Part shown: in pieces, positions 43,975 to 54,849 of the stretch
How the letters are laid out: every line of letters starts with the position of its first letter
How positions within the stretch are numbered: position 1 is the stretch's first letter
Assembly (NCBI GenBank): GCA_964036665.1
Contig: OZ038528.1
Location: forward strand, 14,824,501-14,888,500
Source of the DNA: Gordius sp. MW1
Lineage: Eukaryota; Nematomorpha; Gordioida; Gordea; Gordiidae
Length of the DNA stretch: 64,000 nucleotides
Direction of reading: 5' to 3'
Notes under the pieces: model-generated
What the model was told of the DNA's origin: nothing
Seen by the model: the letters and a program-made list of their open reading frames with translations, nothing else
The model's database searches: none
Program-made: the position numbers and the translations under genes

Positions 43975-45061
43975 ACTATCACACCACGTAATTTAAAGGT
44001 ATTTTTATAATTTTAAAAATTTTGGACCTCACCATGCCTTGCATTATTTTAAAGGCAAATTTTTCTTTTTCCTCCTTTTATTCAATATTTTAAATAACTT
44101 AGGTTGAGGCATATAATAATTTTTCTGATTTTTTTTTGCTGAAAGTTCCTGATGTTATATCTCTTTTTAACAATGAGTTGCAATTATTATTAATTTTTTG
44201 GTCACATTTTTAAAAAAATTCCAGATTGAAACTGACATATAATTAGTATTATAAACTTTATTTCTAAGGGTAAAATTTATAAACTTTATTTTATTTTAAA
44301 TTTCCACCTTTAATTATCCCTTTAAACATAGGCTATTTAATATATTTATATAAAAATAATTAATGCTGTTAAATAATTAAGAAACAAAGAGTATAAAAAT
44401 ACATTTAAAGAAAATCAATTTGGAGGTTTAAGAAATCAAAAATAACGTTGTATTAATTCTAAGCACATCGACTGATCTTTATTGAAATCATCACTACACT
44501 CTATCCTAGCTACGATTATTATTAATTGCAATCCAGCCTGAATTTATTAAAGGTAAAACATTTGGCCGAAGTTCCTGTCTATGACATTTTTATTGTCCTC
44601 TTCGTTTTACAACATACAAAAATTTTTATAAAAAGTTTCATGGTCAGATACATATTTCAATAAAATTAACAATAAGCCATTGCATAAAAATTTTAAACAC
44701 TCGACGACGCTTAACAGTTCCTATAGTTTAAAAAAATATTGCAAGATAAAATAAATTCCATTGCCTCGATTAAATAATGAAACATAATATGATAATTATA
44801 CAGAAAATATTGTGAACATATTACGCACATGTGACATCATGTTTTGGGACTAGTATCAGCATATGCAATTAATAATGTCCGCTGATCAAAAGTATATATT
44901 GGAGCAAACTGAAATTGAAATAGTGCAAACAAGACATTGCTAGTTAACAATAAACATGGTTCTAATTTTAATGTCGATTGTAAATTCTTGCATATAATCA
45001 TGATCAAATTTTCAAGCGTAATAAATACAAATTTGCAAAATGCAATTCCCCGTTCTAAATT
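43975..45061. other. Intergenic AT-rich DNA
   Basis: I see no open frames, inverted ends or tandem repeats. The 3' flank of the phosphatase gene lies at its right end. Confidence 0.5.
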
Positions 45062-45163
45062 TTAAATGGGATCAAACTTTGATTGCGTTCCCATCTCGAT
45101 CATGGCAGGGGTTCGCACTTTTTGGTATCTCATATCGTGATCGTGCGTGTAGATAAACTTCAT
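45062..45163 (-). CDS. Phospholipid phosphatase, last exon (C-terminal tail)
   Basis: 34 codons including TAA, encoding a cytosolic tail with HDHDMRYQKVRTPAMIEM. Support is phase-0 joining, acceptor TTTAG and GC-richer composition; tails vary widely among PLPPs. Confidence 0.7.
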   Translation of the reverse strand: MKFIYTHDHDMRYQKVRTPAMIEMGTQSKFDPI

Positions 45164-48100
45164 CTAAACAACGATAAAAATTATTAAAGGACACATAGCA
45201 TAAAACATAAAAGTCTATTAAGGATGATATTCTTATCCATTAATTGTTTAACTTATGCTGACTATTAAAGCCAAACGATGTGTATATTGTAATCATCATA
45301 TTCAACACTAATTATATTAATTACATATCTAGGTGCGAATCTATTGAGTAATTAAAAATATTGCTTTAAATAAGAACCTTACACAAATTTTAACTGTCTC
45401 TATTAAGATTCTTTTAAAACAAGAAATACCGTATTTTACCAAATATTTTTAAAATTAGATTGTTATATCCAACGCAATCTCTATCTATGTATCTATAACA
45501 CGATTGGTATAACAAGATTGAGGTTTAATGACACATAGTTAATTATCTTGTTTTCGTGTAATATTATGTCACTTTAATTCTGCTAAAAAAATCGAGAATT
45601 AAATTATAATAAAAAATTTCGAGCCGAGCAGCTGTAATGATTCGGTCATAGCCTGGCGGATTTAGAGTTATAGGACCGGGTGGGGTTTGGGAAAATATTT
45701 TTGTAAAATCTAGCTCTGATCTACAACAACCTAATTTATTCCTTATAACATAGTCATTAGTTTAATGATCAAATTCTTTAATATGTCTAATAAAATTTTT
45801 AAGATAAAGTGAGTGAAAATGAAATATTTACCACAAGCAAAGCTACCGTAGTCCCAAAAAGGGCACCGGCAAAAACGTCACTCCAATGGTGCTTGTAGTC
45901 GGAAACGCGGGTATAACAGGTGTAGAGGGCGATCCAAAAATAGATGGCTTGAAGTATGGCCTTAGAGACCGTGTATCTCCTAGTGGCTTCGTGTATTTGC
46001 AAGAAGTAAGCCAAGAATACGAACGAGTAGCAAGAACAAGCAGCGTGACCCGAAACAAAAGACAACCTGTTGCCAAAAACGTTGAAATTAAAGTTAAGTT
46101 AATTCATTCAAAGCCTACAAGGCATGGGCGTAGTCAGGATTTAAATTAGAGGGGGGGGCGATTATGATTTAGAAAGGGGTATAATGATCATTTTTTAAAA
46201 TTTTACCCATAAATATATTCAATATTAAAGTTTTTTTTGGCTTTAGAGGGGGGCAGCCGTCCCTCCCTGCCTCCCCCTGACTACGCCCATGATACTAAGC
46301 CTGTTATAAAATAAGTTTGTTCAGAGTTGACACTTTAACCATCAGAAATCACAAATCTTTAACACTGATTCGTTTTTAAATGAAGTTTTGCAGAGGTTGA
46401 AAATGGTAATCCGATGGAAATTTTAAGAGCGAAACATTGTATGGTATTTGATAAGTAATCGCGACTTTAAGAACACATATACTATCATTTATACTTATTT
46501 AGCTTATAAAAGACATTAATTTGTATAAAATTGATATGAAAGAAAGGGAATGATGTGTCAACGAGGTTTATACTTATTAATTTTAAGATAGTTGTTAAAT
46601 AAATTAGATTTAAAAGCGGGAATAATAATAAAATTGTAGCTTGATTCTATTCAAATGTTATTTATTTACCTATTATCTTTTATGAAGCATGCTATTATAA
46701 AACTAACTATCCTTTAATAAGTGATTCAGTTTGGTGTGATCTTATAGCCCGCCCAAAGTTTTGTCAAACGCATTTGAAGTTGATAACTTTTCAAGGGGAC
46801 ACGTTAGTACATGAGCTACTACCAATTGATCATAAGTAATTATTAACAGCAAGATTTTGTTTTAAATTAATTTGACAGAGAATTATGCAGGGTTAAAAAA
46901 CACTCAAACCACTTCATGAAACTTGATAGATATTATCTATCAAGCAGCTCGATGGTTCGGCTTTAATTTATTAGTTGAAAGTAAAGTGGACTAAAATTAG
47001 GGCTTTGTTCCGTTAGAATAAATCATGAAATAGCACAAGAAATAGTTTAGTACATCTTTTTCACAAATAGAATTAAATTATCAAATTGTAGGAATAACTC
47101 CAAAGATCAATCGATTCGGTCCCTAACACTTTTGCTATTCTTCAAGCCACGAAAATGATGTGGTGGAGCATGGGGTATACTAAGCCCATAGACTAATAGA
47201 CTGCTCATTCCCTTTTAAAAAGTGCCCATTTTGGCAGCCATTTTAATAAGTGAAACATGAATTTTGGCCAATTTATATGGTTTGATAAATTTTTAAAATC
47301 GCTATAATGATTAAAATGGGTTGTTCATGTTATAAGATCAATGATATTGTCCAATGCAATCCATCGCTATACAAACTCTACTTCACTTATTAAAATAACG
47401 GTCGTTTTTGGCAACACTTTTGTGCGTGAATATATAAGAGATGAGGAGTCTATTAGTCTATGACTAAGCCCGAATATGACGAATGACTGTTTCCAGGTTA
47501 AAATGAGTATTTAACCTAGGGCGGACTTAATTAACTAAAATAGGCTAAGGTGGTATGGTCAGAAGTGAAACGAAGGATGTAAATCGAAAAGTACTGGACA
47601 TGGAGGTAACGGGGAAGAGAGGAATCGAGGAAGAGGACGACCCCGTGTCAGGTGGAAAGGGCATGTCGATAAAGTTATGAAAACTAGAAGGATTAGTCAA
47701 GACATGGCACTCACCCGGTCAAGATGGAAGAAACTTATCAAAACAAACCTCACGACTGTGGGACCAAATAACTGATAAGGAGAAGTTGTATACTTTCTAT
47801 ATTTTAGCAAACAAATATCTCGTCGACTCAAATTCTCACCAAATGAGTTTTTATCAGCAAGCATGAATTGATTTGTTAGCCACAATAAGCAAATTAATGT
47901 CATTTATTGATTGCTGTGGAATTTACGGGTCAAATTAGACAAAAAAAGAAGCGTTGTGATGCTATTATGGAAAACTACGATTATGGAAAAGTAATTTGTG
48001 TTAAAATAAAAAAAAACATAATGCCCGTTGTTTGCATCTAGTTTGTCTGACCCCGGCCCGAGGCCAATATCTTTTTTACTTTGTGGGCCAGACGAGAGCC

Positions 48101-49973
48101 CGTTAAAAACATCCTTTGTAAATCTCAACTACTAGTTTTTAAGCTTGTCCAATTTGTGGTTTAAAATGAAAAACTACAATTCTGGCTAAATTTTTAAACA
48201 CATTCATTCATATAAAACAAGTAGCAATCGGTATAAATGATTTATTACTTGCTTTCTTTGATCCTAAAAGGGGTTCCGCCGAGGCAAGTGTAATTCTTTA
48301 TAAAAATGTGAGGATTGCACTTTTGGTAATAATATGGTTTGCACAAATCAAAAAAGTGTGGCCTAAGACGTCCGATCGAATATTTTGCGATATCTATCAA
48401 TAAAATAAATAGTATAAAATTATCTCATTAAATTTGTTGTCTATCTATGTATATAAATAACAATCAATTTAAAAATTTGTGGAAAAGACCTTTGGCAAGC
48501 AAATTAGACATATAAACGTGATAGATTAATAAAATTTATAAATTAGATAATTCAAAATGTAGAGATAACTCGGGCCTTCGGCCCTCGTGGGAAGGGGGGA
48601 AGTGGAGGAGGAGAAGGGAAGGGGGGAAGGGAAGGGGGAACAAAACTCATCTATACTCCGTATAAAAGTAGCATATTTGCTATGCAATTTATGGGCGAGA
48701 AAGGTGGGAAGGAGCGAGAATGCCTATAGGGGGGTATTAAATGCAAAATGATTAGTTATTTATACAAATGTTCCATCACTTTGGCCAGTGGTGATCTATT
48801 CTAATGGCTAGCAGACAGTTAAATAACTAGCCTATAATTATAATCAAGAAAAAAAATCGATTTTAATCTGACTTTGGCCAATGGTCATTTTTTTAGCCAG
48901 GACACGGTCAAAAAGTCATATTATCAATAGTATTTACAAGAACAATATATTAATTTAAAAAAAAATATTGCCCTCTCCGGGATTCAAACCCACATCAGTA
49001 AAGGCATAGGCTTTTGTAGGAGGGGGGGGCACAGGTACCCATATCAGTAGAGGCATAGGCCCTTATACGGGAGGGCATAGGGTAATTATCAATGTTAACC
49101 TAATATACCAATTCTAAAACGAAAAAAAAATTTCGAATCACAATTTGGCCAATGGTCATTTTTTTCATTGGGCAGTAGCCAGCGGACGGTCAAAAAATCA
49201 TATTATAAATGGTATTAACAAGAACAAAATATTAATTTAATTTAAAAAAAAATTTTGTCCTCTCCGGGTATTGAACCAGCAAGTCAGAAAGTTGAAAGAC
49301 GGTGTCAGAACTTCGGACAACAAAAAGCGAGCCCATAAATTGCATAGCAATTAAAAATCAAATTACCAATTGTCACTTGTGTCAGGGCGTAGCCAAATAA
49401 GAAAAGCCATATGTTGTGATAGATGTTGAAGAGTAAATCTTTTTTGAAATGCCTCTTGTTTTCCAACGTCTTTGGATTCTTTTTAATATTCCGATAATAC
49501 CCCAAAGCTTCGAATATCGGAATCTAGAGTCCCCAAAACGATAAAATCAAGATTTTTTTAAATATATAAAATTGTGTTACCGAAATAACGGGCGTCAAAA
49601 TGGTGTAAACAACCATCAACCCCGTGCTAATTGTGGAATTTTGGTAGGGATAGTCCAGGCTCTGATCGTCACAAAAAAAGCCACGATTGTAGGGCTCACC
49701 CACTTTGAATAAGGTTATGGGTAAAATGGTCACTAAAATTGTTACATGTAAATTTAGTTACAAACACATAAATTTAATATTTAAAAAAGTTTTATCATAT
49801 AAATTAACGAAAGATGCCAAACATTACAAAATAAACATTATTAAAAAAAACAATTTTAGATGTAGCGATAATAAAATATCCAACAAGTTATTATTTACTT
49901 GAGAGCAAAATGAGCATGTCGGTGGCGAACTGCACTAAGGCTTTTTTTGGATTAAAACCCGAATCTGGCCCCA
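45062..49973 (-). CDS. Phospholipid phosphatase (PLPP/wunen-type PAP2), 6 exons, N-terminus missing
   Basis: These integral membrane enzymes dephosphorylate lysophosphatidate, phosphatidate, sphingosine-1-phosphate and similar lipids at the cell surface or lumenal face. Exons 49973-49899, 49732-49581, 49523-49367, 48393-48249, 46066-45832 and 45163-45062 join with consistent phases to about 288 residues. All three PAP2 signature motifs are present: C1 KYSIGRLRPHF, C2 SFVSGHA (usually PSGH) and C3 TRVSDYKHHWSD (usually SR at the start). Both catalytic histidines and the terminal Asp are kept. Vertebrate PLPP1-3 share GFFC(N/D)D, LFG...Q, DIAKYSIGRLRPHF and RVSDYKHHWSDV. The first exon begins in phase 2, so an upstream exon with the start codon exists beyond 49973. 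I cannot say which PLPP paralogue it is. Confidence 0.93.
45832..46066 (-). CDS. Phospholipid phosphatase exon with motifs C2 and C3
   Basis: Encodes LSFVSGHAACS, two membrane segments and TRVSDYKHHWSDVFAGALFG. The C2 Pro is replaced by Val, and the first Ser of C3 by Thr; the catalytic His residues remain. Acceptor CAACAG, donor GTAAAT. Confidence 0.95.
46123..46291. mobile_element. hAT-like MITE, family B, copy in phosphatase intron
   Basis: 169 bp, ends CATGGGCGTAGTCAGG and CTGACTACGCCCATG. The interior matches 6705-6871 and 50068-50227. Flanks are not clearly duplicated. It starts 57 bp upstream of the acceptor of the C2/C3 exon. Confidence 0.85.
47187..47462. mobile_element. hAT-like MITE, family C, copy 2
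   Basis: 276 bp with ends CATAGACTAATAGACTGC and AGTCTATTAGTCTATG. Perfect 8-bp duplication ACTAAGCC (47179-47186 and 47463-47470). Inverted relative to 28027-28310. Confidence 0.93.
47530..47790 (+). pseudogene. LINE ORF2 C-terminal fragment
   Basis: Reads RGRGRPRVRWKGHVDKVMKT then ISQDMALTRSRWKKLI, the C-terminal block typical of one LINE RT group. It lies antisense in the phosphatase intron; a sibling is at 54030-54200. Confidence 0.8.
48249..48393 (-). CDS. Phospholipid phosphatase exon with motif C1
   Basis: Encodes IAKYSIGRLRPHFFDLCKP, the phosphate-binding C1 motif KxxxxxxRP, then a lumenal loop with three more cysteines, ending IKES. Acceptor GATAG, donor GTAATA. Confidence 0.95.
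48590..48650. repeat. Purine-rich GGGAAGG tract
   Basis: An almost pure G/A strand with repeated GAAGGGG units, next to a short palindrome GGGCCTTCGGCCC (48573-48585). Confidence 0.8.
48872..49285 (-). repeat. Direct repeat pair, possibly a tRNA-derived SINE
   Basis: 48872-48990 and 49139-49285 share TTTGGCCAATGGTCATTTTT, CGGTCAAAAA, ACAAGAACAA and CCTCTCCGGG. The minus strand reads GGTTTGAATCCCGGAGAGG in one copy, like a tRNA T-arm/B box; the other has GGTTCAATACCCGG. I found no convincing A box, so the SINE reading is tentative. Confidence 0.5.
49367..49523 (-). CDS. Phospholipid phosphatase exon, TM2-TM3
   Basis: Encodes YYRNIKKNP and IYHNIWLFLFGYALTQVTI (vertebrate [20 protein letters not shown]). 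Acceptor CTCTAG, donor GTAATT. Confidence 0.9.
49581..49732 (-). CDS. Phospholipid phosphatase exon, TM1 end and first loop
   Basis: Encodes GEPYNRGFFCDDQSLDYPYQ (vertebrate PFQRGFFCNDNSIKYPYH) followed by the next membrane segment. Acceptor TTTTAG, donor GTAACA. Confidence 0.93.
49899..49973 (-). CDS. Phospholipid phosphatase, most 5' exon found
   Basis: 75 nt after acceptor TTATAG, encoding GPDSGFNPKKALVQFATDML, the start of transmembrane segment 1. Donor GTAAAT. It aligns with the variable N-terminal region of PLPPs, so support comes from splice phase and position. Confidence 0.75.
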
Positions 49974-50067
49974 CTATAATGAAAAATAAAATGGTTATAT
50001 TTCAACTACATTCGGCAAAAATATTAAAAATGTAGTTGACAAAATGCCTCTAAACCATAGTCCAATT

Positions 50068-50227
50068 CATGGGCGTAGCCAGCATTGGGATTAGAGGGGG
50101 GCAATAATGATTTATGGAGGGGCAAAATGATCATTTTTTAAAAAATTTAGCCATAATTTTAATAAATTTCAACAAATTTTAAATTTAGAGGGGGGCAACC
50201 GCCCCTCCCCCCTTCGCTACGCTTATG
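50068..50227. mobile_element. hAT-like MITE, family B, copy upstream of the phosphatase exons
   Basis: 160 bp; ends CATGGGCGTAGCCAGC and TTCGCTACGCTTATG. Perfect 8-bp duplication GTCCAATT (50060-50067 and 50228-50235). Confidence 0.92.
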
Positions 50228-50235
50228 GTCCAATT

Positions 50236-51495
50236 TAAACATAATTTTAATTACAAAATTTTTATTGTTCATAGTTTTTATATTATACAACAAGTCAGAC
50301 AACGCAAAGGCCTAAATTTTAAATCGCCAAAATTTTAGTACTCAAATGAACAAGGAAAAAACTGATTTGATTATGCGTTAACACTGTGTCAAAATGATAA
50401 AAGAAAAATATAAATCATAATATTATGATATTATTGGACTTGGCATTCAATGATTTAGAAATTTTCAGACTAAGCAGGTCTTGTTTTTTAAGAAAGTCAA
50501 AAGAGAGGTTTGTTATCTTCACAAATCAGATCCCAAAATGGAGATAGTATTGTGTTTGGGGTGAATGTTACTCTTAGCATAAAAAGTTCATTATAAAATA
50601 ATAATCATAAAACATATTACAAGAAATCGCGTTTTACAAATTCATTCATATACGGCTAAACCTAAGTTAGAGATTAAATTTAAATTGTTGAGACGAGTTT
50701 AGTAGATTTCAGCTGCTGAGGAACTTTGCAAAATTCAAAATTCGGGTAAAGGATTATATATAAAAAATCTAAGCTAAGGTCAAATTTTATCATTATTTAT
50801 TTTAGTTCGGGTTAAAGTTGCAAAAGATTTACCATGTTGAGGACATTAGTATTGTTTGGGTAACTTTTAGATGAAAATAGAAATTACCCATAAACGTACA
50901 TGCTTATAACTCAACCTTTTAGCTAATAGGGCAAATTAAAATTAGAGAAATCAAAGGAAAAACGAAATTTTTGGTTTTTATAGACATTCCAATATAAAAA
51001 ATTTAAAATTGATTCTTACTATCAAATAAAAATCAATGCTATGAAAAGAATGATATTTTGCCAAAAGTATATATTCGGAAATTTGAGAAATAGTTGAATA
51101 AGGTGCTAGTTGATGAGATAAATTTTTGATACAGCCATTGAAAGCCAGGGTTAGGCCCGTTAGTTAACAAACAAAATAGAAGCCCGCCCGAGGGTGGGTT
51201 CGTGAGTTAGCATAGTTGAATATGAGCAAAGATGGTGCAATGCAATGAATAGCAACCTAGCTACGATTTTTCTAAAGCCACAAAGCAATTTATTAGAACT
51301 CTACTACGATGCAATTCCTCGAAATGGTGGGAAAATGCAAGGAGAGGTTAAAAATGTTGGTTAACATGTAAGTAATAGCTGCTACTCGCTTTATAAACGC
51401 TGCTATATAAATTACCCTAACCCGATTGATTTTTATTTGTTTACTTAGCACCAGACTGTGTGAGGAGGAAAATAGGGTATTTATGTATGATGAAT
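50236..51495. other. AT-rich DNA, probably upstream intron of the phosphatase gene
   Basis: I looked for the missing N-terminal exon here and saw no convincing candidate. No repeats of note apart from a short GCCCGCCCGAGGG scrap near 51183. Confidence 0.4.
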
Positions 51496-51961
51496 CATAG
51501 ACTAGATTAGCAAGACCTCATCAACGCACAAAATGTTTACCCTTTTTTCCACCATTTTGAAAGGCACATTGTAAAGTGGTGAGGTGACCATATAGAAATT
51601 CGTAATTTTCGCAAATTAAATAATCTTAAAAAGGTAAATAAAAAATATTGAATTGGGTAGATATCAAAAACAGCATTTTAAAATAAATATCATTTAAAAA
51701 AATACATAAAAATTAAAAATGTAAAAAATGCGATTAGTTTGTTAATAATATAGCGTCATCAATATTAAATTAATTGCTATTTTATATAATATTAATTTAT
51801 CGACGTTGTTCGTTTTAAAACTAGGGAGAAAGGTAAATTGACTGTTATAGGGCAAAATTACATGATTAAAATACACCAGTTGCCCTCTTCAAAATGGAGG
51901 AAAATTTGACACACAATTAACCATATGCAACATATGGCATGAGCAGTCTATCTAGTCTATG
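51496..51961. mobile_element. hAT-like MITE, family C-related, longer copy
   Basis: 466 bp with ends CATAGACTAGATTAGCAAG and AGTCTATCTAGTCTATG. The interior differs from copies 1 and 2 and the flanks do not form a clean duplication, so it is an older or different subfamily. Confidence 0.65.
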
Positions 51962-52487
51962 GTATAAATAAAATATAGCCTCAACAAATGATGTGTAAAC
52001 ATATCTCCTTCATATATTCTACTAAAATGTGAGAGAAAATTATTTTGGCCCTAACCCGATTTAAAAAAACTTATTGGTAGTATTACATTCAAAAATTGTA
52101 TCATATGTAAATGAATTCGATTGATATAATTCATAATTTAAAACAAGGATTGGAATAAAGAAAGAATGCAATTTTTCTTGTAACAATTTATTCACGTATA
52201 TTTTAAGGTAAAAATCCACCGATATTAAAATAATTTTTGTTAGTTTAGAATAAATAAACTTTTTGAAATATTTACTTATTTTATTTCTAGAGTTCTATCA
52301 GCCACTAGGGATAGCTATAAATACTAGAATAAAATTTGCAATTTTTATCAAAAAATTATTACAGTGGGAAGGGGCTGAAGTTTGAAAGTTATACTATGTA
52401 CGACGAAATATCTATTTTATATCAAGTTGGGTTCGTTTAATTCATATTTTAAAAATGGTTAATTGGCTCAAGATTAATACGAAGGGG

Positions 52488-52592
52488 GGGGGGAGCTCGT
52501 ACCTGTCGGCCTGCCGCATCAAACCCGAGGCGCGAGTATCTTGATAAATTTTGCCAGGGCTTGGCCGGACGGCCCGTGCAGGTTTCTACTTA
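52488..52592. mobile_element. Right-end fragment of the GC-rich hAT-like family
   Basis: Ends CGGACGGCCCGTGCAGG-TTTCTAC, nearly the same as the right end of 9012-9683 (CGGACGGCCCGTGCAGGG). No left partner found. Confidence 0.65.
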
Positions 52593-54029
52593 TATACGAG
52601 GTAGAGCTTCTCAGGGGATCCGAAATACAAAGCAATTATATTATGAAATTTGATAATTAATTTTAGATGGGTTCGAATTAATAAATTAATGTTACCGTGG
52701 TTTAGGATAGGGTGGAGGTTGAGATTAATGTGATCGTAGAATCAAAATATAAAAAGATGTAATTTTTAAAAATATTATTTACAGTTTTTTTATTTGTTCG
52801 TGCTCTATTAAAGGGTAATTTTTATTACGACTAATCGGTTTGAACAAAAGATATTTTCTGTGAAAGAATCGAGTTTGGGTTCAGTTTAAATGGGTGTCGA
52901 GTGGATTCGGGGTCAAATGTAACTTTTTAAGGGTTGTGACAAAATGCAAAATTACTCTTTAAAATTATAACACGTGTTAAGTATATAACGCGCAAAAAAA
53001 TTATATTCGAGTTAAGGTGTATAATTTTATAATTCATCAACATATAAATATAACAAATTTAAATCTCTCAAATAAATGTTAATCAAAATTATTTGTGAAA
53101 TAAAATTAAAAACAAAATTCCACCGCTAAACATTAGCTTATCGATACTGATTCAAGCATTTGTAAAGCCTAACCATAAAACGAAAGGGCTATATTGAAGC
53201 TACCACAACCACAACTCATTGTTCCTTGGTACAAATAAAAATTAAACATTTTTAATTGCAAAAATATAGGTGATCATTTATATAATTAATTTTAGAATTA
53301 AATTCTTATGTGGAATAAAATCAAATAAACAATTAGTTATTAAGGCTACTCCCCGCCCCCCAAAAAACCTCTAGTCTATACAATTTCTTTGCGATTTTTG
53401 TATATATATTTATGATTTCATATTATAAAAGATACACATTTGTAGTAATAAAATAATACAACGATACATATAACCCAAGGCTATATCTGACCCCGATTCC
53501 TTTTATATCGCTACCTTAATTTCAAGATTAATTAGTAATTAGTATATCAATAATAGTACGCTATTCACGTATTACATAACTACTTTAAAATGCAAAAAAA
53601 TTACAACACTTAAAATCATTTGTAGCTAAATTCACACCAATAACGCACGGAAAAAAATGTTGGGAGACATGAGGAATGATCAAAAAATAATTGAGTTATT
53701 CATTGCATTTAGTAAAATGATGAATTAAGCCGACGGCAAAATAAATCAAACCAACCAAGTTACCTTGAGGTTTTACGAATAAAAAGGGAGATAATTAAGC
53801 TATAACATGCGTTGACACGCGTTTCAGTATATCATGGTTATAAACTAAAGGTAAAGAAATTTTTGACAAAAAAATAAATTTTACAGCAATTAATTTACTT
53901 AAACTGCCTCAATTTTAGTTAGCATGGAATATTAGCGAAGATAAACCAAAATATTAAAAGGAGATAAATTTTCGTCTCCTAATCGGTTAACATCCTAATT
54001 AGTGTTTACAAATTAATCGTACATTTAAG

Positions 54030-54200
54030 AGAATCGGCTAAGGTGATATGGTCATATGTTCGGGGAAGAGAGGAAGAAGACGACCTCGGGTTGCCTGGAA
54101 GGGGAAGGTGGACAAAGTTATGAAAACTTGGAAGATAAATCAGGACATAACACTAACCCGAACAAAATGAAACAAACTTAGCAACTGTGACCAAATAGAT
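54030..54200 (+). pseudogene. LINE ORF2 C-terminal fragment, copy 2
   Basis: Reads RRPRVAWKGKVDKVMKT and INQDITLTRTK, with a stop before the final NKL; the same family as 47530-47790. Confidence 0.75.
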
Positions 54201-54447
54201 GTTAAAAAAGAAGATAAAAATGTATAATAGTTTTAATTTGCTTGAAATTTCTATTTAAGTAACCCGTAATAGACACGTTAGAAAATGCTGAATCATCCTA
54301 GGTTCTAATATAAATTTGTCGAATGTTCAAAATTTTAGTCCATTTTAGGTGAAAGTTGAATTATGTGTTATTTCCTGTAAGAATTTGAGAGATAAGTTAA
54401 TTAATCTTCGAGATATTCTAGAGGGATATATTTTTATAAGCACTTTG

Positions 54448-54713
54448 CCCAGGCTCGACCAAAATTTGAAATTTTTTTTTGATTAAAAATTATATTAAAT
54501 GGGTTAAAATATTATATAGTTGCATAAAAGATTGTGAGACACTCATAGAAGCCTAGAAACATAATATATACATTCAATTTTTTAAATCTAATCCAAGTGT
54601 AGTCAGTGAGCCTGACTTTTTGGTTGCTTAATTTTTATTTATAATTAAAAATAAAACGTTTAAAATTTTTTTGGCATCTTTCCGTCCCCTCGAGAAAATC
54701 CCGGCTACGCGCC
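54448..54713. mobile_element. Family E element, partial copy 2
   Basis: Right end CCGGCTACGCGCCTGA. The core (TGGGTTAAAATATTATA, GTGAGACACTCATAGAAG) is an inverted match to 17540-17640. The left end has lost its terminal repeat. Confidence 0.7.
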
Positions 54714-54849
54714 TGACTTTGCCCCATGAAATTACAAACAGATTTAACCCACTTATTTGCAAAAGCAAAGTAATTAATGGCTCATTAATAACATTAATGC
54801 ATTTATAACCTCTTAAACATTGGGTAGGCATATCTTTTTGCATGCCCTC

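Noticed and set aside
48573-48585. GGGCCTTCGGCCC hairpin as a transcription terminator
   Set aside because: Rho-independent terminators do not apply to nuclear animal DNA, and the site lies in an intron.
48960-49000. A tRNA gene suggested by CCGGGATTCAAACCC
   Set aside because: Only the T-arm/B-box part fits. No acceptor stem, A box or anticodon loop can be folded around it; recorded instead as a possible SINE.
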